Part shown: piece by piece, positions 41,239 to 50,648 of the stretch
How the letters are laid out: each line of letters begins with the position of its first letter
Position numbering within the stretch: the first letter of the stretch is position 1
Source of the DNA: Paraglaciecola polaris LMG 21857
Lineage (GTDB): Bacteria > Pseudomonadota > Gammaproteobacteria > Enterobacterales > Alteromonadaceae
NCBI RefSeq assembly: GCF_000315055.1
Contig: NZ_BAER01000024.1
Location: 114,688 to 178,687 of the forward strand
Direction of reading: 5' to 3'
Length of the DNA: 64,000 nt
Notes under the pieces: generated by a model
The model's input: only the letters and a program-made list of their open reading frames with translations
Told to the model about the DNA's origin: nothing
Database searches by the model: none
Position numbers and translations under genes: made by a program

Positions 41239-43164
41239 ATGTATAATCTCACAGCATTAACACACATTAAAAAACGCGTAATCTCTATCATTCTGATTGC
41301 GACAGGGCTAGCGGCCTGCACAGCGCAAACAAACTCTCAGGTTGTGCACCACATACAGGACGGGGCTGAAACGGTGAAAGGGATTAATGCACAACATGGT
41401 AAGCCAGTGGTCTATCAAGTATTTACCCGTTTATTTGGCAACACCAATACTAGGAATAAACCTTGGGGCACGATAGAAGAGAATGGTGTCGGAAAATTCA
41501 GTGATTTTACTGATGTTTCGCTGAAAAGTATTAAAGAACTGGGTGTCAGTCACATTTGGTACACGGGAGTGCCGCACCATGACGTGATAGCTGATTACAC
41601 AGAGTTCGGTATTAGTCAGGACGACCCTGATGTGGTGAAGGGACGAGCGGGCTCCCCCTATGCGGTTAAGGATTATTATTCCGTTAACCCCGATCTAGCG
41701 GATGATCCAGCGAATCGACTCCATGAATTCGAAGCACTCATTCAGCGAACCCATGACAATGGCATGCAGGTGATCATTGATATTGTACCCAATCATGTGG
41801 CGCGTAATTATCAGTCTATCGCTAAACCTGAAGGGCGAGCTGATTTTGGTGAAAATGACGATACGTCGGTTGAATACGCCAAAGACAATAATTTTTACTA
41901 TGTGGTCGGGCGAGACTTCAGTGTGCCCCTAGCAGCCAAGGGGTATAAACCCCTTGGCGGTGAGTCGCATCCACTGGCGGATGGTAAGTTTATTGAGTCG
42001 CCAGCAAAGTGGACCGGAAATGGTTCGCGTAAAGCCCAGCCTGATGCAAATGATTGGTATGAAACAGTAAAAGTAAATTATGGTATAAAGCCCGACGGCA
42101 GTTATGATTTTGACCGTTTACCCGATAATTATCGTAATAAAAGTAGCGCTATACACGCGCGTTTTTGGGCAGACAAATCGGTGCCAGATTCATGGCGAAA
42201 ATTTCGTGATATTACTCAGTATTGGTTAGCCAAGGGCGTGGATGGCTTTCGCTATGACATGGCTGAAATGGTACCGGTTGAATTTTGGAGTTACCTTAAC
42301 TCACAGATTAAGCAAAGCAACCCTAACGCGTTTTTGTTAGCTGAAGTGTACAACCCCGATAAATATCGAGATTATATAGCCTTAGGCAAAATGGATTATC
42401 TATATGACAAAGTCGGTTTTTACGACAGTTTAAAAGCGGTAATGCAAGGACAGTCGCCAACCTCGGCGCTCGTTAATGCACAAGCGACGGTGCTTGATAT
42501 TGAACAGCATATGTTGCATTTTCTTGAAAATCACGACGAGCAGCGTATCGCCAGCCCAGAGTTTGCCGGTAATAGTGAAATAGGCAAACCTGCTTTGGTT
42601 GTATCTGCGCTCATTAGTCGCTCGCCGACGCTACTTTATTTTGCCCAGGAGTTAGGTGAGGACGGCAGTGAGAACATGGGATTTGGGGCGCAGTCACGTA
42701 CCACAATTTTTGATTATGCAGGGGTGCCAACTCATCAACGCTGGATGAATCAAGGTAAATTTGATGGTGGTGGATTAACCCTGCAAGAAACTGAGTTAAG
42801 AGAATATTACCGTAAAGTGCTGGGTATTAGCGCTAGCCAAAGTGCAATGTTAGGGGCGTATCAGGATTTACATCAGGTGAATATTGCCCATAAAAAGGGT
42901 TACGACCAACAGCTGTATTCGTTCAGTCGTTTTAATGAAACACAAAAAATGCTCGTGGTAAGCAATTTTGCAACCAGCCCAAAAAACTTCGAATTACAGA
43001 TACCAAAAGCATTAATTGGCCAATGGGGATTACCTGATGGACAATACCCTATGGCAGATTTGCTCAGCGGGCAGACGAAGACAATGTTAGTTGAAAATCA
43101 AAATGGTCATATATCAATGGGGTTAGGATCGTTACAATCTGTGGTTCTTAATCTCGTTGATTAG
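41239..43164 (+). CDS. Alpha-amylase family (GH13) lipoprotein
   Basis: 641 residues from ATG 41239, where the product has a lipoprotein signal ending in LAAC; an upstream start at 41170 would add 23 residues before it. All four GH13 conserved regions are visible: VIIDIVPNHV, GVDGFRYDMAEM (nucleophile Asp), FLLAEVYN (acid/base Glu) and FLENHDEQR (transition-state Asp). It should hydrolyse alpha-1,4-glucan or maltodextrin at the cell surface or in the periplasm. First gene of a three-gene same-strand set with an esterase and a GH31 enzyme, which together suggest alpha-glucan scavenging. A C-terminal beta domain (about 540-640) closes the protein. Confidence 0.93.
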   Translation: MYNLTALTHIKKRVISIILIATGLAACTAQTNSQVVHHIQDGAETVKGINAQHGKPVVYQVFTRLFGNTNTRNKPWGTIEENGVGKFSDFTDVSLKSIKELGVSHIWYTGVPHHDVIADYTEFGISQDDPDVVKGRAGSPYAVKDYYSVNPDLADDPANRLHEFEALIQRTHDNGMQVIIDIVPNHVARNYQSIAKPEGRADFGENDDTSVEYAKDNNFYYVVGRDFSVPLAAKGYKPLGGESHPLADGKFIESPAKWTGNGSRKAQPDANDWYETVKVNYGIKPDGSYDFDRLPDNYRNKSSAIHARFWADKSVPDSWRKFRDITQYWLAKGVDGFRYDMAEMVPVEFWSYLNSQIKQSNPNAFLLAEVYNPDKYRDYIALGKMDYLYDKVGFYDSLKAVMQGQSPTSALVNAQATVLDIEQHMLHFLENHDEQRIASPEFAGNSEIGKPALVVSALISRSPTLLYFAQELGEDGSENMGFGAQSRTTIFDYAGVPTHQRWMNQGKFDGGGLTLQETELREYYRKVLGISASQSAMLGAYQDLHQVNIAHKKGYDQQLYSFSRFNETQKMLVVSNFATSPKNFELQIPKALIGQWGLPDGQYPMADLLSGQTKTMLVENQNGHISMGLGSLQSVVLNLVD

Positions 43165-43214
43165 TCAGCGATGGTATTTTCACACACAGTTTAAGCGGGA
43201 AAAGGCAGATTTTA

Positions 43215-44081
43215 ATGATTAAGTGGCTAGATTGCAGGTTAGGACGTTTACTCGCAGTACTTGTTATGGCGGGGGTATTATTGTCCTTAAGTGGTTGTGA
43301 CAGTGCTGTTCCTCGGGCATCAACTGCGGCACAAAATGTATCTGTGTTACCTTATCCTTTTTTGATCCCAGGGCTTGAACGAGAGCGTACAGTACGTTTA
43401 TATTTGCCACCAAAATATGCCACTGAAACGCGATCCTATCCGGTAATTTACATGCATGACGGGCAAAACTTGTTTGATAATGCAAGCGCGTTTGCTGATG
43501 AGTGGCGCGTGGATGAAAGCCTGAATGCTTTAGCGAAAACATCAGGGCGTGAATTCATTGTGGTGGGCATCGACAATGGTGTCGATTTTCGGATGAATGA
43601 ACTCAGCCCGTGGCCAAATAAACGTTTTGGCGAAGCCCAAGGTAAAGCGTATATGGAATTGATTGTGGAGGTGGTGAAACCTTATATCGACACGAATTAC
43701 CGTACCCTTAGTGATGCTAATAATACCGCGATTATGGGAAGCTCTATGGGGGGACTAATATCTCACTACGCAGTTCACAATTACCCCGATGTGTTCGGTA
43801 AAGCGGGAATATTTTCCCCGTCTTACTGGTATTCTCAAGATGTATTTAGCGATACAAAATTACACAGAAGCAAAGATGCCGCTCGACTCTATGTTTTATA
43901 CGGAAGCGAAGAAGGTGATGGAATGATCTCTGATGCAGATAAAATGCAACGCCTAATTAAACAGCAAGGTCATCCTCGGGTAAATATGGAATTTATAACT
44001 GTGCCTGGTGGTCAGCATAATGAAAAATTATGGGGACAATCTTTCACCGATGCAGTTAAGTGGTTGTTTGAAATTCACTGA
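43215..44081 (+). CDS. Alpha/beta-hydrolase esterase, lipoprotein
   Basis: 288 residues. N-terminal lipoprotein signal with lipobox LSGC. Esterase-D-like / enterochelin-esterase-like fold: RTVRLYLPPKYATETRSYPVIYMHDGQNLF, nucleophile elbow GSSMGG, late GGQHNEKLW with the catalytic His. Enzymes of this type remove acyl groups from carbohydrates or hydrolyse small esters; in this operon removal of acyl substituents from oligosaccharides is plausible. It begins 51 bases after the GH13 gene and ends 38 bases before the GH31 gene. Confidence 0.87.
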   Translation: MIKWLDCRLGRLLAVLVMAGVLLSLSGCDSAVPRASTAAQNVSVLPYPFLIPGLERERTVRLYLPPKYATETRSYPVIYMHDGQNLFDNASAFADEWRVDESLNALAKTSGREFIVVGIDNGVDFRMNELSPWPNKRFGEAQGKAYMELIVEVVKPYIDTNYRTLSDANNTAIMGSSMGGLISHYAVHNYPDVFGKAGIFSPSYWYSQDVFSDTKLHRSKDAARLYVLYGSEEGDGMISDADKMQRLIKQQGHPRVNMEFITVPGGQHNEKLWGQSFTDAVKWLFEIH

Positions 44082-44118
44082 GTGGAAACGCCTGTAACGG
44101 ACTAATTAATAAGATATT

Positions 44119-46584
44119 ATGATTAAAACACACTTTTCAATTGGACGAAAAATGCTTATTCGCTTATCTACATTTTGCCTGTTTTTCTGGGCGTGTATGG
44201 CGCTCAGCGCTGAATATATTTCCCATGAACTTAAAGGGCAGGTGCTGCACATTCAGACCGATGAAGGGCCGCTTACCGTTACGGCACAGTCGCCCAATGC
44301 ATTCGAGGTGTTTTATCAGCCAGCAGATGTGCAGCAGTTACCTTCTTTTGCGATTGATGGAATAGCTCAACCCGCAGATTTAACGGTACAAGATAATGAC
44401 GCGGTATTGGTTTTTCATACTGAAAATATCCGCGCTGAAATTAATAAAAAGCCGCTACGTATTCGTTATTATCAGGGAGATAAATTGTTGTTGGCGGAAC
44501 ACAACGGCTTGTTTATTGACGACAAACAACGTGGTTTTAGTTTTGACTTACAAACCGGTGAGAAGCTACTCGGTGGTGGTGAGCGCATTGTCGGTATGGA
44601 CCGACGAGGTCAACGTTTTCCGCTGTATAACAAAGCACATTATGGCTACACCACACAATCAAAACAGATGTATTTTGGTTTACCAGCAGTGATGTCGAGC
44701 AACAAGTATATTTTAATATTCGATAACTCCGCCAGTGGTTATATGGATTTAGGTGCCACATCGTCCGATGAAATGCGTTTTGAAGCCATGGGCGGCAGAA
44801 CAAGTTATATCGTCGTGGCGGGCGACACGTATCCTAAGTTAATTGAACATTATGTTGATGTAACCGGCAAACAGCCATTACCCCCACGCTGGGCTTTAGG
44901 CAGTTTTGCTTCACGTTTCGGTTACCGCAGCGAGCAAGAGGTGCGTGACACAGTCAAGTTGTATCAGGAATCAGGCTTTGGATTAGATGCCATCGTACTG
45001 GATTTATATTGGTTTGGGGCTGATATAAAAGGGCATATGGGGAACCTTGATTGGGATACAAAAGCCTTTCCGACTCCGGTGAAAATGATAGCTGACTTGC
45101 GTAAAGAAGGGGTGAAAACGATTTTGATCACCGAACCCTTTATTCTGTCGTCATCAAAAAAATGGCAAGACGCGGTCAATAATAATGCATTGGCGCTGGA
45201 TAACGACGGTAAGCCTTACCAATTCGATTTTTATTTTGGCAATACAGGTTTAATTGATGTATTCGATCAAGGTGCTCGTGATTGGTTTAACCAGACCTAT
45301 AGTGAATTATTCAAACAAGGTGTTGCGGGCTGGTGGGGCGACTTAGGTGAGCCTGAAGTACATCCAAGTGATATGTTGCACAACGTCAATGGTATTAATG
45401 CCACGGGTGATGAAATTCATAATGTTTACGGACATAAATGGGCAGAGCAGGTTTATCAACATCAGCTTTCGCTGGCACCGAAAACACGTCCATTTATTAT
45501 GATGCGCTCGGGATTTGTTGGTTCCCAGCGTTACGGCATGATCCCATGGACAGGAGATGTTAGCCGGTCATGGGACGGGTTAAAACCTCAGGTTGAGTTA
45601 TCATTGCAAATGGGTTTGTTCGGTCTTGGTTATACTCACTCTGATTTGGGTGGCTTTGCCGGTGGGGAAGTGTTCGACCCGCAAATGTACATACGATGGT
45701 TGCAATACGGTGTGTTTCAACCCGTTTTCAGGCCTCATGCTCAAGATAATATCGCCCCAGAGCCGGTTTATCATAAAGGTAAAACCAAAGATATTTTGCG
45801 TTCGTATGTTGAGTTACGCTATGCCATGTTGCCTTACAACTATTCATTGGCATTTGAGAATAGTTTGACCGGTATGCCGCTTATGCGCCCTATGTTTTTC
45901 GAAGACGAAAGCGATCTAAGTTTAATTGATGAGAAGGAGCAATATTTTTGGGGCGATGCTTTGCTGGTAAAGCCCATCACCAGTGCGAACATGAAAGAAG
46001 TGAGTATCAAACTGCCGAAAGGGGCTTGGTTTAATTTTTGGAGCGATGAGCGTTATGATGGAAGTCAAACAATCACCCAAGTGACGGATATTAAGCTATT
46101 ACCGGTATTCGCACGAGCTGGCGCCATTATACCTATGACGCTGCCTGTTCTAAGTACTGACAACTATTCTACCCAGTCTTTGGATTTGCATTATTACGCG
46201 GATCATAGTGTGCCAAAATCGAGTGCTGTTATGTACAACGATGATGGTAAGAATCGACATTCAATACGTGACGGATCATTCGAGACACTGACGTTTTCTG
46301 CGGATCGTGAAATACATACACAAAGTGGTACCGATAAACTCGCTTTTCGTTTAAGCACAAAGGGTGATTTCAAGGGCATACCTAGCAGTCGAATGATCAC
46401 CTTGTGGGTGCATAATTGGCCTCAGGGGGTAAATCAAGTGTTGGTAGGCGAAAAAGCATTAAGCTTAATCGAAGATAAAACCGAATTTTTAAATGCTGAT
46501 CGCGGTGCGAGATGGGACAGTGAGACAAACACCTTAGAAATAAAATTCAGCTGGCAAAAGGACGCCATGGTGAGCGTGCAGTAG
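44119..46584 (+). CDS. Alpha-glucosidase family GH31, secreted
   Basis: 821 residues from ATG 44119; an in-frame ATG at 44152 (MLIRLSTFCLFFW) is an alternative, since the signal peptide runs from there to about ALSA. GH31 signatures: DGIVLDLYWFG-like DAIVLDLYWFGADIKG, GWWGDLGEPE with the nucleophile Asp, RSGFVGSQRYGMIPWTGDVSRSWDGL with the acid/base Asp, and YTHSDLGGF. It should release glucose (or another alpha-linked sugar) from the non-reducing end of oligosaccharides in the periplasm. Third gene of the glucan set. Substrate range (maltose, isomaltose, xylosides) cannot be fixed by eye. Confidence 0.92.
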   Translation: MIKTHFSIGRKMLIRLSTFCLFFWACMALSAEYISHELKGQVLHIQTDEGPLTVTAQSPNAFEVFYQPADVQQLPSFAIDGIAQPADLTVQDNDAVLVFHTENIRAEINKKPLRIRYYQGDKLLLAEHNGLFIDDKQRGFSFDLQTGEKLLGGGERIVGMDRRGQRFPLYNKAHYGYTTQSKQMYFGLPAVMSSNKYILIFDNSASGYMDLGATSSDEMRFEAMGGRTSYIVVAGDTYPKLIEHYVDVTGKQPLPPRWALGSFASRFGYRSEQEVRDTVKLYQESGFGLDAIVLDLYWFGADIKGHMGNLDWDTKAFPTPVKMIADLRKEGVKTILITEPFILSSSKKWQDAVNNNALALDNDGKPYQFDFYFGNTGLIDVFDQGARDWFNQTYSELFKQGVAGWWGDLGEPEVHPSDMLHNVNGINATGDEIHNVYGHKWAEQVYQHQLSLAPKTRPFIMMRSGFVGSQRYGMIPWTGDVSRSWDGLKPQVELSLQMGLFGLGYTHSDLGGFAGGEVFDPQMYIRWLQYGVFQPVFRPHAQDNIAPEPVYHKGKTKDILRSYVELRYAMLPYNYSLAFENSLTGMPLMRPMFFEDESDLSLIDEKEQYFWGDALLVKPITSANMKEVSIKLPKGAWFNFWSDERYDGSQTITQVTDIKLLPVFARAGAIIPMTLPVLSTDNYSTQSLDLHYYADHSVPKSSAVMYNDDGKNRHSIRDGSFETLTFSADREIHTQSGTDKLAFRLSTKGDFKGIPSSRMITLWVHNWPQGVNQVLVGEKALSLIEDKTEFLNADRGARWDSETNTLEIKFSWQKDAMVSVQ

Positions 46585-46814
46585 GCACATTTTAGCTGTT
46601 TAAACCAAGCAGGTGGAAGGCACGATATTGCGCGACTAAGCTGATATACACATGTCATGTACTAGGGGGAAGTTACTGCTTTGTAAATCAATATCTTGAA
46701 TAATTGAATAGCTTATTTAAGTTGGTAATTTTCGTTGGCTGCGTTATGTTAATTCTATACTATCTTGACGCTGTGTTCATGTGACACGTTACTGAACCAA
46801 TGTGAGTTTGATTT

Positions 46815-47647
46815 TTGCGCTATCGAAACGGACTTTTATTCGCTCTCATCCTGTTATTCAGCCAAGTAGGCATCGTTAATGGTAAACCTACTTTAAAGGC
46901 ATGTGGACATCACGATTATGCACCTTGGAATTGGTTGCAAGACGATAAAATCGTTGGTGTATGTGCCGAAGTTGCATCTGAGCTTTTTGGACGTTTAGGT
47001 TATCAGGTTGAACTAACTTACGTCGGCCCTTGGAAGCGTTGCCAACAAATGATTGAATCAGGGGAGGTTGACCTTAATATTTGCTCATTCAGTAACGACC
47101 AGCGAAAGCGCTACTCCGTCTTTTCTCAAACACCAATGGCGTCGAATGAAAACGCATTATTTATGCGTAAAGGAGATTACTTTGATTATACGGGACTTGA
47201 TTCATTAGACGATAAGTTTGTTGGTTTAGTAAGAGGTGTAAGTTTGGGGAATGAGATAGACATTCATCTGCAGCAAAAAAGTCACGTTATCCGAGCAGAA
47301 AATTATCATCGATTATTTGCCATGCTCAAACTTAAAAGAATTGATGCGGTTATTATCGGTCGGCAATCTGGGCAACATTTGCTTAACTTATATGGACTGA
47401 ATACTGATATTGTTGCGGCAACGACTCCATTAGTAAAAGGTGATTTATATTTTTCCATGTCTAAACAATCGTCTTACATTACATTACATCACTTAACGAC
47501 ATAGAGAGCGCACTCCAATCACCCCAGTATCGAGTATGGCTTGCGAGTTTGTTAGCGAGATATTCTGCTAAACATAAAGCGTTCATTCAAAGAAGTAAGC
47601 CTGTGATTGATAACACATCAAATGCTGACGTGAACCGAACACAGTGA
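46815..47647 (+). pseudogene. Periplasmic substrate-binding protein (SBP family 3), frameshifted
   Basis: The first frame (TTG start 46815, stop 47504) gives a Sec signal peptide (MRYRNGLLFALILLFSQVGIVNG) and an amino-acid-binding-like domain: LKACGHHDYAPWNW, GVCAEVASELFGRLGYQVEL, DLNICSFSNDQRKRYSVFSQ, FVGLVRGVSLG. It ends abruptly at SYITLHHLTT. Skipping one copy of TTACA in the tract (TTACA)3 at 47474-47488 restores a smooth reading, SYITSLNDIESALQSPQYRVW, to the stop at 47645-47647, giving about 275 residues, the family norm. So a 5-bp expansion has broken, or switched off, the gene. No permease genes adjoin. TTG is the only upstream start, since a stop codon precedes it. Confidence 0.85.
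47474..47488 (+). repeat. (TTACA)3 pentanucleotide tract causing a frameshift
   Basis: Three tandem TTACA units inside the binding-protein gene. Two units keep the family reading frame; three shift it and bring in a TAG eight codons after the tract region. Loss or gain of a unit by slipped-strand mispairing would switch the frame, though three copies is short for a phase-variable repeat. Confidence 0.8.
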
Positions 47648-47771
47648 AAAATATCGATTAGTCGGCTGTACTCAAATATCCTTATTTACGTATTCTTATA
47701 CACATCAGTACTGGTGCTAGTCAGAAGTAGTGTTATATATTGCTTTTACAATACACATATCAAATTGGGTT

Positions 47772-48092
47772 ATGGTTAAAATAATTATTTTAGCGGCGCT
47801 GTGTTTCGCTGCATTTAAGTACGTAGGGGAACTTAAAGCGCAATCAAACGACCCAGCCAACACGCCCGTTCGTCAAACAACCATTGAGTCTCGGACTGAT
47901 TATTCTCCGGGAAGAAAATCGATACGTAAACCCGCACCTACTGTCATGAACTTTCGTTGTGATGGCCGTCAGTATTGCGGGCAAATGACATCCCGCGCTG
48001 AAGCTGAGTACTTCCTTCAGCATTGTCCGCATACTCGTATGGACGGCGACGATGACGGTATTCCTTGTGAAAATGACAATCGGTTTAAGTGA
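47772..48092 (+). CDS. Excalibur calcium-binding domain protein
   Basis: 106 residues from ATG 47772 (a GTG at 47730 would add 14 residues). An N-terminal hydrophobic segment (residues 1-18) is a membrane anchor or signal. The C-terminal 45 residues form an excalibur domain: FRCDGRQYCGQMTSRAEAEYFLQHCPH and the calcium loop DGDDDGIPCE, with cysteines spaced for disulfides. Such proteins are extracytoplasmic and of unknown role, sometimes nuclease-associated; no nuclease domain is present here. Single gene. Confidence 0.82.
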   Translation: MVKIIILAALCFAAFKYVGELKAQSNDPANTPVRQTTIESRTDYSPGRKSIRKPAPTVMNFRCDGRQYCGQMTSRAEAEYFLQHCPHTRMDGDDDGIPCENDNRFK

Positions 48093-48248
48093 AATATGTA
48101 ATTTTCGCTAGTAAACTGCAGGTTATCAACGATATAACCTGTAAAAATTCAAAAATTAGTGCTTTATTCTCCGCATTATTAGATATTCTTTGTGTATAAA
48201 AATATACAAGATGCGGTTGCAATTGATCAGCACACAAACGCATAGGTA

Positions 48249-48884
48249 ATGGACATGGATGCATTTGTGGTCAAAATGGCAGAGTTCATTAAGGTGGAGA
48301 TGGTCACTGATCTTGCACACGATTTTGAACATGTAAGAAGGGTAGTGCGCAATGCCACGCAATTGTGTAGCGCCGAAAAAGCGAATGAATGGGTAGTAAT
48401 GCCTGCGGTTTGGTTGCATGACTGCCTGACACTAGCGAAAGATCACCCTAAGCGATCATCTAGTTCGATTATGGCGGCAGACAAAGCATTGGTTTTTTTA
48501 GCAAAGATTGACTACCCAGCTGAACATTTTGATCATATACATCATGCTATTGTGGCTCACAGTTACAGTGCCGATATTACGCCTAAGAGTTTAGAAGCGT
48601 GTGTGGTTCAAGATGCCGACCGACTCGATGCAATTGGTGCCGTTGGCATAGCCCGCTGTTTACAAGTGGGAAGTGCATTACAGCGCAGACTGTATGAACC
48701 TGATGATCCTTTCGCGTTATACCGAGAGGTTGATGATGCACAGTTTACCCTAGACCATTTTTATCAAAAGTTGTTAAAGATTGAAGAGACGATGCATACG
48801 GATGAAGCAAAGCGAGAAGCACGCATTCGCACTGACTTTATGCATCACTTTATCCGCCAAATTAGACAAGAAATAAATTTTTAA
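48249..48884 (+). CDS. HD-domain phosphohydrolase (YedJ-like)
   Basis: 211 residues (a second in-frame ATG at 48255 is an alternative start). HD metal motif: AHDFEHVRRVVRNA supplies His, VWLHDCLT the His-Asp pair, and VQDADRLDAIGAVGIARC the last Asp. The overall layout, with HHAIVAHSYS between, matches the E. coli YedJ type of soluble HD hydrolases, which act on nucleotides or other phosphate esters. Substrate unknown. Divergent neighbours are absent; it lies between the excalibur gene and an RHH protein gene, all plus strand with separate gaps. Confidence 0.85.
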   Translation: MDMDAFVVKMAEFIKVEMVTDLAHDFEHVRRVVRNATQLCSAEKANEWVVMPAVWLHDCLTLAKDHPKRSSSSIMAADKALVFLAKIDYPAEHFDHIHHAIVAHSYSADITPKSLEACVVQDADRLDAIGAVGIARCLQVGSALQRRLYEPDDPFALYREVDDAQFTLDHFYQKLLKIEETMHTDEAKREARIRTDFMHHFIRQIRQEINF

Positions 48885-49037
48885 TAAGCGGCATTATTCA
48901 GGCTATCGGTCACTGTAGTATAGATTTGTTACCATTTTGAATAGGGTCTATGCTTAACTTTAACAACATTATTCAAATTTTGGATCGTGTTTAAGAATAA
49001 AAATAATGTGTTCGAACATTCTAAAAGGAGCGTTAGT

Positions 49038-49424
49038 ATGTGTCAGTTGTTTATAGCAGCAGAAGCTGAGTTATGGTTAAGTAAAACAAAGTCACTACGT
49101 ATTGAAGGGGTCGTCACCTCTATTCGGTTGGAAAATTTCTTTTGGGATGTATTAACCGAAATTGCCTTTCGCGATGATATGTCTGTTAATCAACTTATCA
49201 CTAAATTGTACTTTGAATCTCAGGAAGCAGAGTTAGACTTAAGTAATTTTACCTCATTTTTACGTGTATGTTGCAGTCGTTATTTATCACTGGTTGCCGA
49301 TGGCGAATTAAGTCGTTGTGAGAAAACGCCCATGAAAAAAGATGGGATCGAGTTGCTTCTATCAAAAGAGAACCAACGTACTCAAGCGAGACGCCGTTGC
49401 TTTACCAGAGAACCTTCCATTTAG
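49038..49424 (+). CDS. Ribbon-helix-helix domain protein
   Basis: 128 residues from ATG 49038, chosen for AAGGAG at 49025-49030; an earlier in-frame start at 48987 lacks one. The middle (TKSLRIEGVVTSIRLENFFWDVLTEIAFRDDMSVNQLITKLY) resembles the ribbon-helix-helix type 4 family, in which a strand and two helices form a dimeric DNA-binding unit. The C-terminal part (FLRVCCSRYLSLV) is a further helix of that family. The basic tail could add DNA contacts. No toxin gene is paired with it. Target unknown. Confidence 0.75.
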   Translation: MCQLFIAAEAELWLSKTKSLRIEGVVTSIRLENFFWDVLTEIAFRDDMSVNQLITKLYFESQEAELDLSNFTSFLRVCCSRYLSLVADGELSRCEKTPMKKDGIELLLSKENQRTQARRRCFTREPSI

Positions 49425-49646
49425 GGACTCGATTATGTTCGCTATTGTCGTTCTAGTGATACCGAACATCGAGCTTTGATTTCGGTTGTTACATCCCTGA
49501 ACAGTCAATATTTGCTGACAAAACGCCTTGTTGGTTTCCAAAACAAAAACCCGCTATATCTGGTTCTTATCGATAAATACTTTATTATATTCGTGTTCAC
49601 GTTGCCCGTTTACGGTTAACAAACTGCATAATTTTAAAGGTAATTC

Positions 49647-50570
49647 ATGACTGCACAGTATACATATTCAATCGGCACCCCTGGAACCCCCTGGAGCGAA
49701 TCAGAAAAACAGCAATGGTACGAAAATCAGGTTATTAAGCGTAGCTATCTAAATGAAGTCGTTGTGCATATCGATAGTCTGCGTCCAGAGTTTAATGTCG
49801 AGCAATATGGAACGCTAGAGTATAACGCCGGACGTTACCCACTTTATGTGATATCCACCAAGGAGTTTAACGCGCAAAAACCAACCGTGTTAATCACTGG
49901 TGGAGTACATGGTTATGAAACCAGTGGCGTTCAAGGCGCGCTGCGATTCGCTATGCAATATGCAACGGACTACCAAGACGATTTTAATCTGCTGATTGCC
50001 CCGTGCATCAGTCCTTGGGGTTATGAAACCATCAATCGCTGGAACCCGATGGCGATTGATCCGAATCGCTCATTCGTACCACAAAGTTTATCTCCTGAGG
50101 CGGCACAAATAATGGCCTATGTGAGCAAGTTAGGAATGTCAATTACTGCTCACATCGATTTACATGAAACTACTGACACTGATAACAGTGAATTTAGACC
50201 TGCATTGTCAGCGCGCGATGGTATTTTTCAAGATAATTGGCAGATCCCAGATGGGTTTTACACAGTGGGTGATGCACAAAACCCGCAAGAAACATTTCAG
50301 CGTGCTGTGATTGAAAGTGTTGAAAAGGTCACTCATATTGCATTACCGGATGAAGCAGGTAAGTTAATTGGCTCGACGATGACCCAGCACGGTGTAATTA
50401 ATTACGCTTTGAAAGATTTAGGTTTATGCGCCGGCTTTTCAAATGCTAGCTATACCACAACCACAGAAGTCTATCCGGACAGCGTTAATGCTACACCTGA
50501 AGAGTGTATTTTAGCGCAAGTTGCAGCGGTGACTGGTGCGTTAAACTATTTGCGTGAGCAAAAGCTATAG
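49647..50570 (+). CDS. M14-family zinc carboxypeptidase/deacylase-like protein
   Basis: 307 residues, no signal peptide, so cytoplasmic. Zinc ligands are visible: His and Glu in GGVHGYETSG and His in AHIDLHETTD. The C-terminal TEVYPDSV region is likely to hold the catalytic Glu. The layout is closest to the short M14 group that includes succinylglutamate desuccinylase-like and AGBL-like enzymes rather than secreted carboxypeptidases. ATG 49647 follows AAAGG. It is convergent with a class II aldolase gene across a strong terminator. Substrate unknown. Confidence 0.83.
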   Translation: MTAQYTYSIGTPGTPWSESEKQQWYENQVIKRSYLNEVVVHIDSLRPEFNVEQYGTLEYNAGRYPLYVISTKEFNAQKPTVLITGGVHGYETSGVQGALRFAMQYATDYQDDFNLLIAPCISPWGYETINRWNPMAIDPNRSFVPQSLSPEAAQIMAYVSKLGMSITAHIDLHETTDTDNSEFRPALSARDGIFQDNWQIPDGFYTVGDAQNPQETFQRAVIESVEKVTHIALPDEAGKLIGSTMTQHGVINYALKDLGLCAGFSNASYTTTTEVYPDSVNATPEECILAQVAAVTGALNYLREQKL

Positions 50571-50606
50571 GCTGATTTACGCTAAGTACAAGGTCTTGAT
50601 TGAGTG

Positions 50607-50642
50607 TTGAACAAACAGCCTATATGTGAACTGTTTGTTCAA
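50607..50642. terminator. Bidirectional hairpin between the M14 peptidase and aldolase genes
   Basis: A 12-bp perfect stem TTGAACAAACAG / CTGTTTGTTCAA around a 12-base loop in the 78-base gap between convergent genes. T-rich but without a long uninterrupted T tract; position and stem strength support termination. Confidence 0.7.
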
Positions 50643-50648
50643 GCTAGA

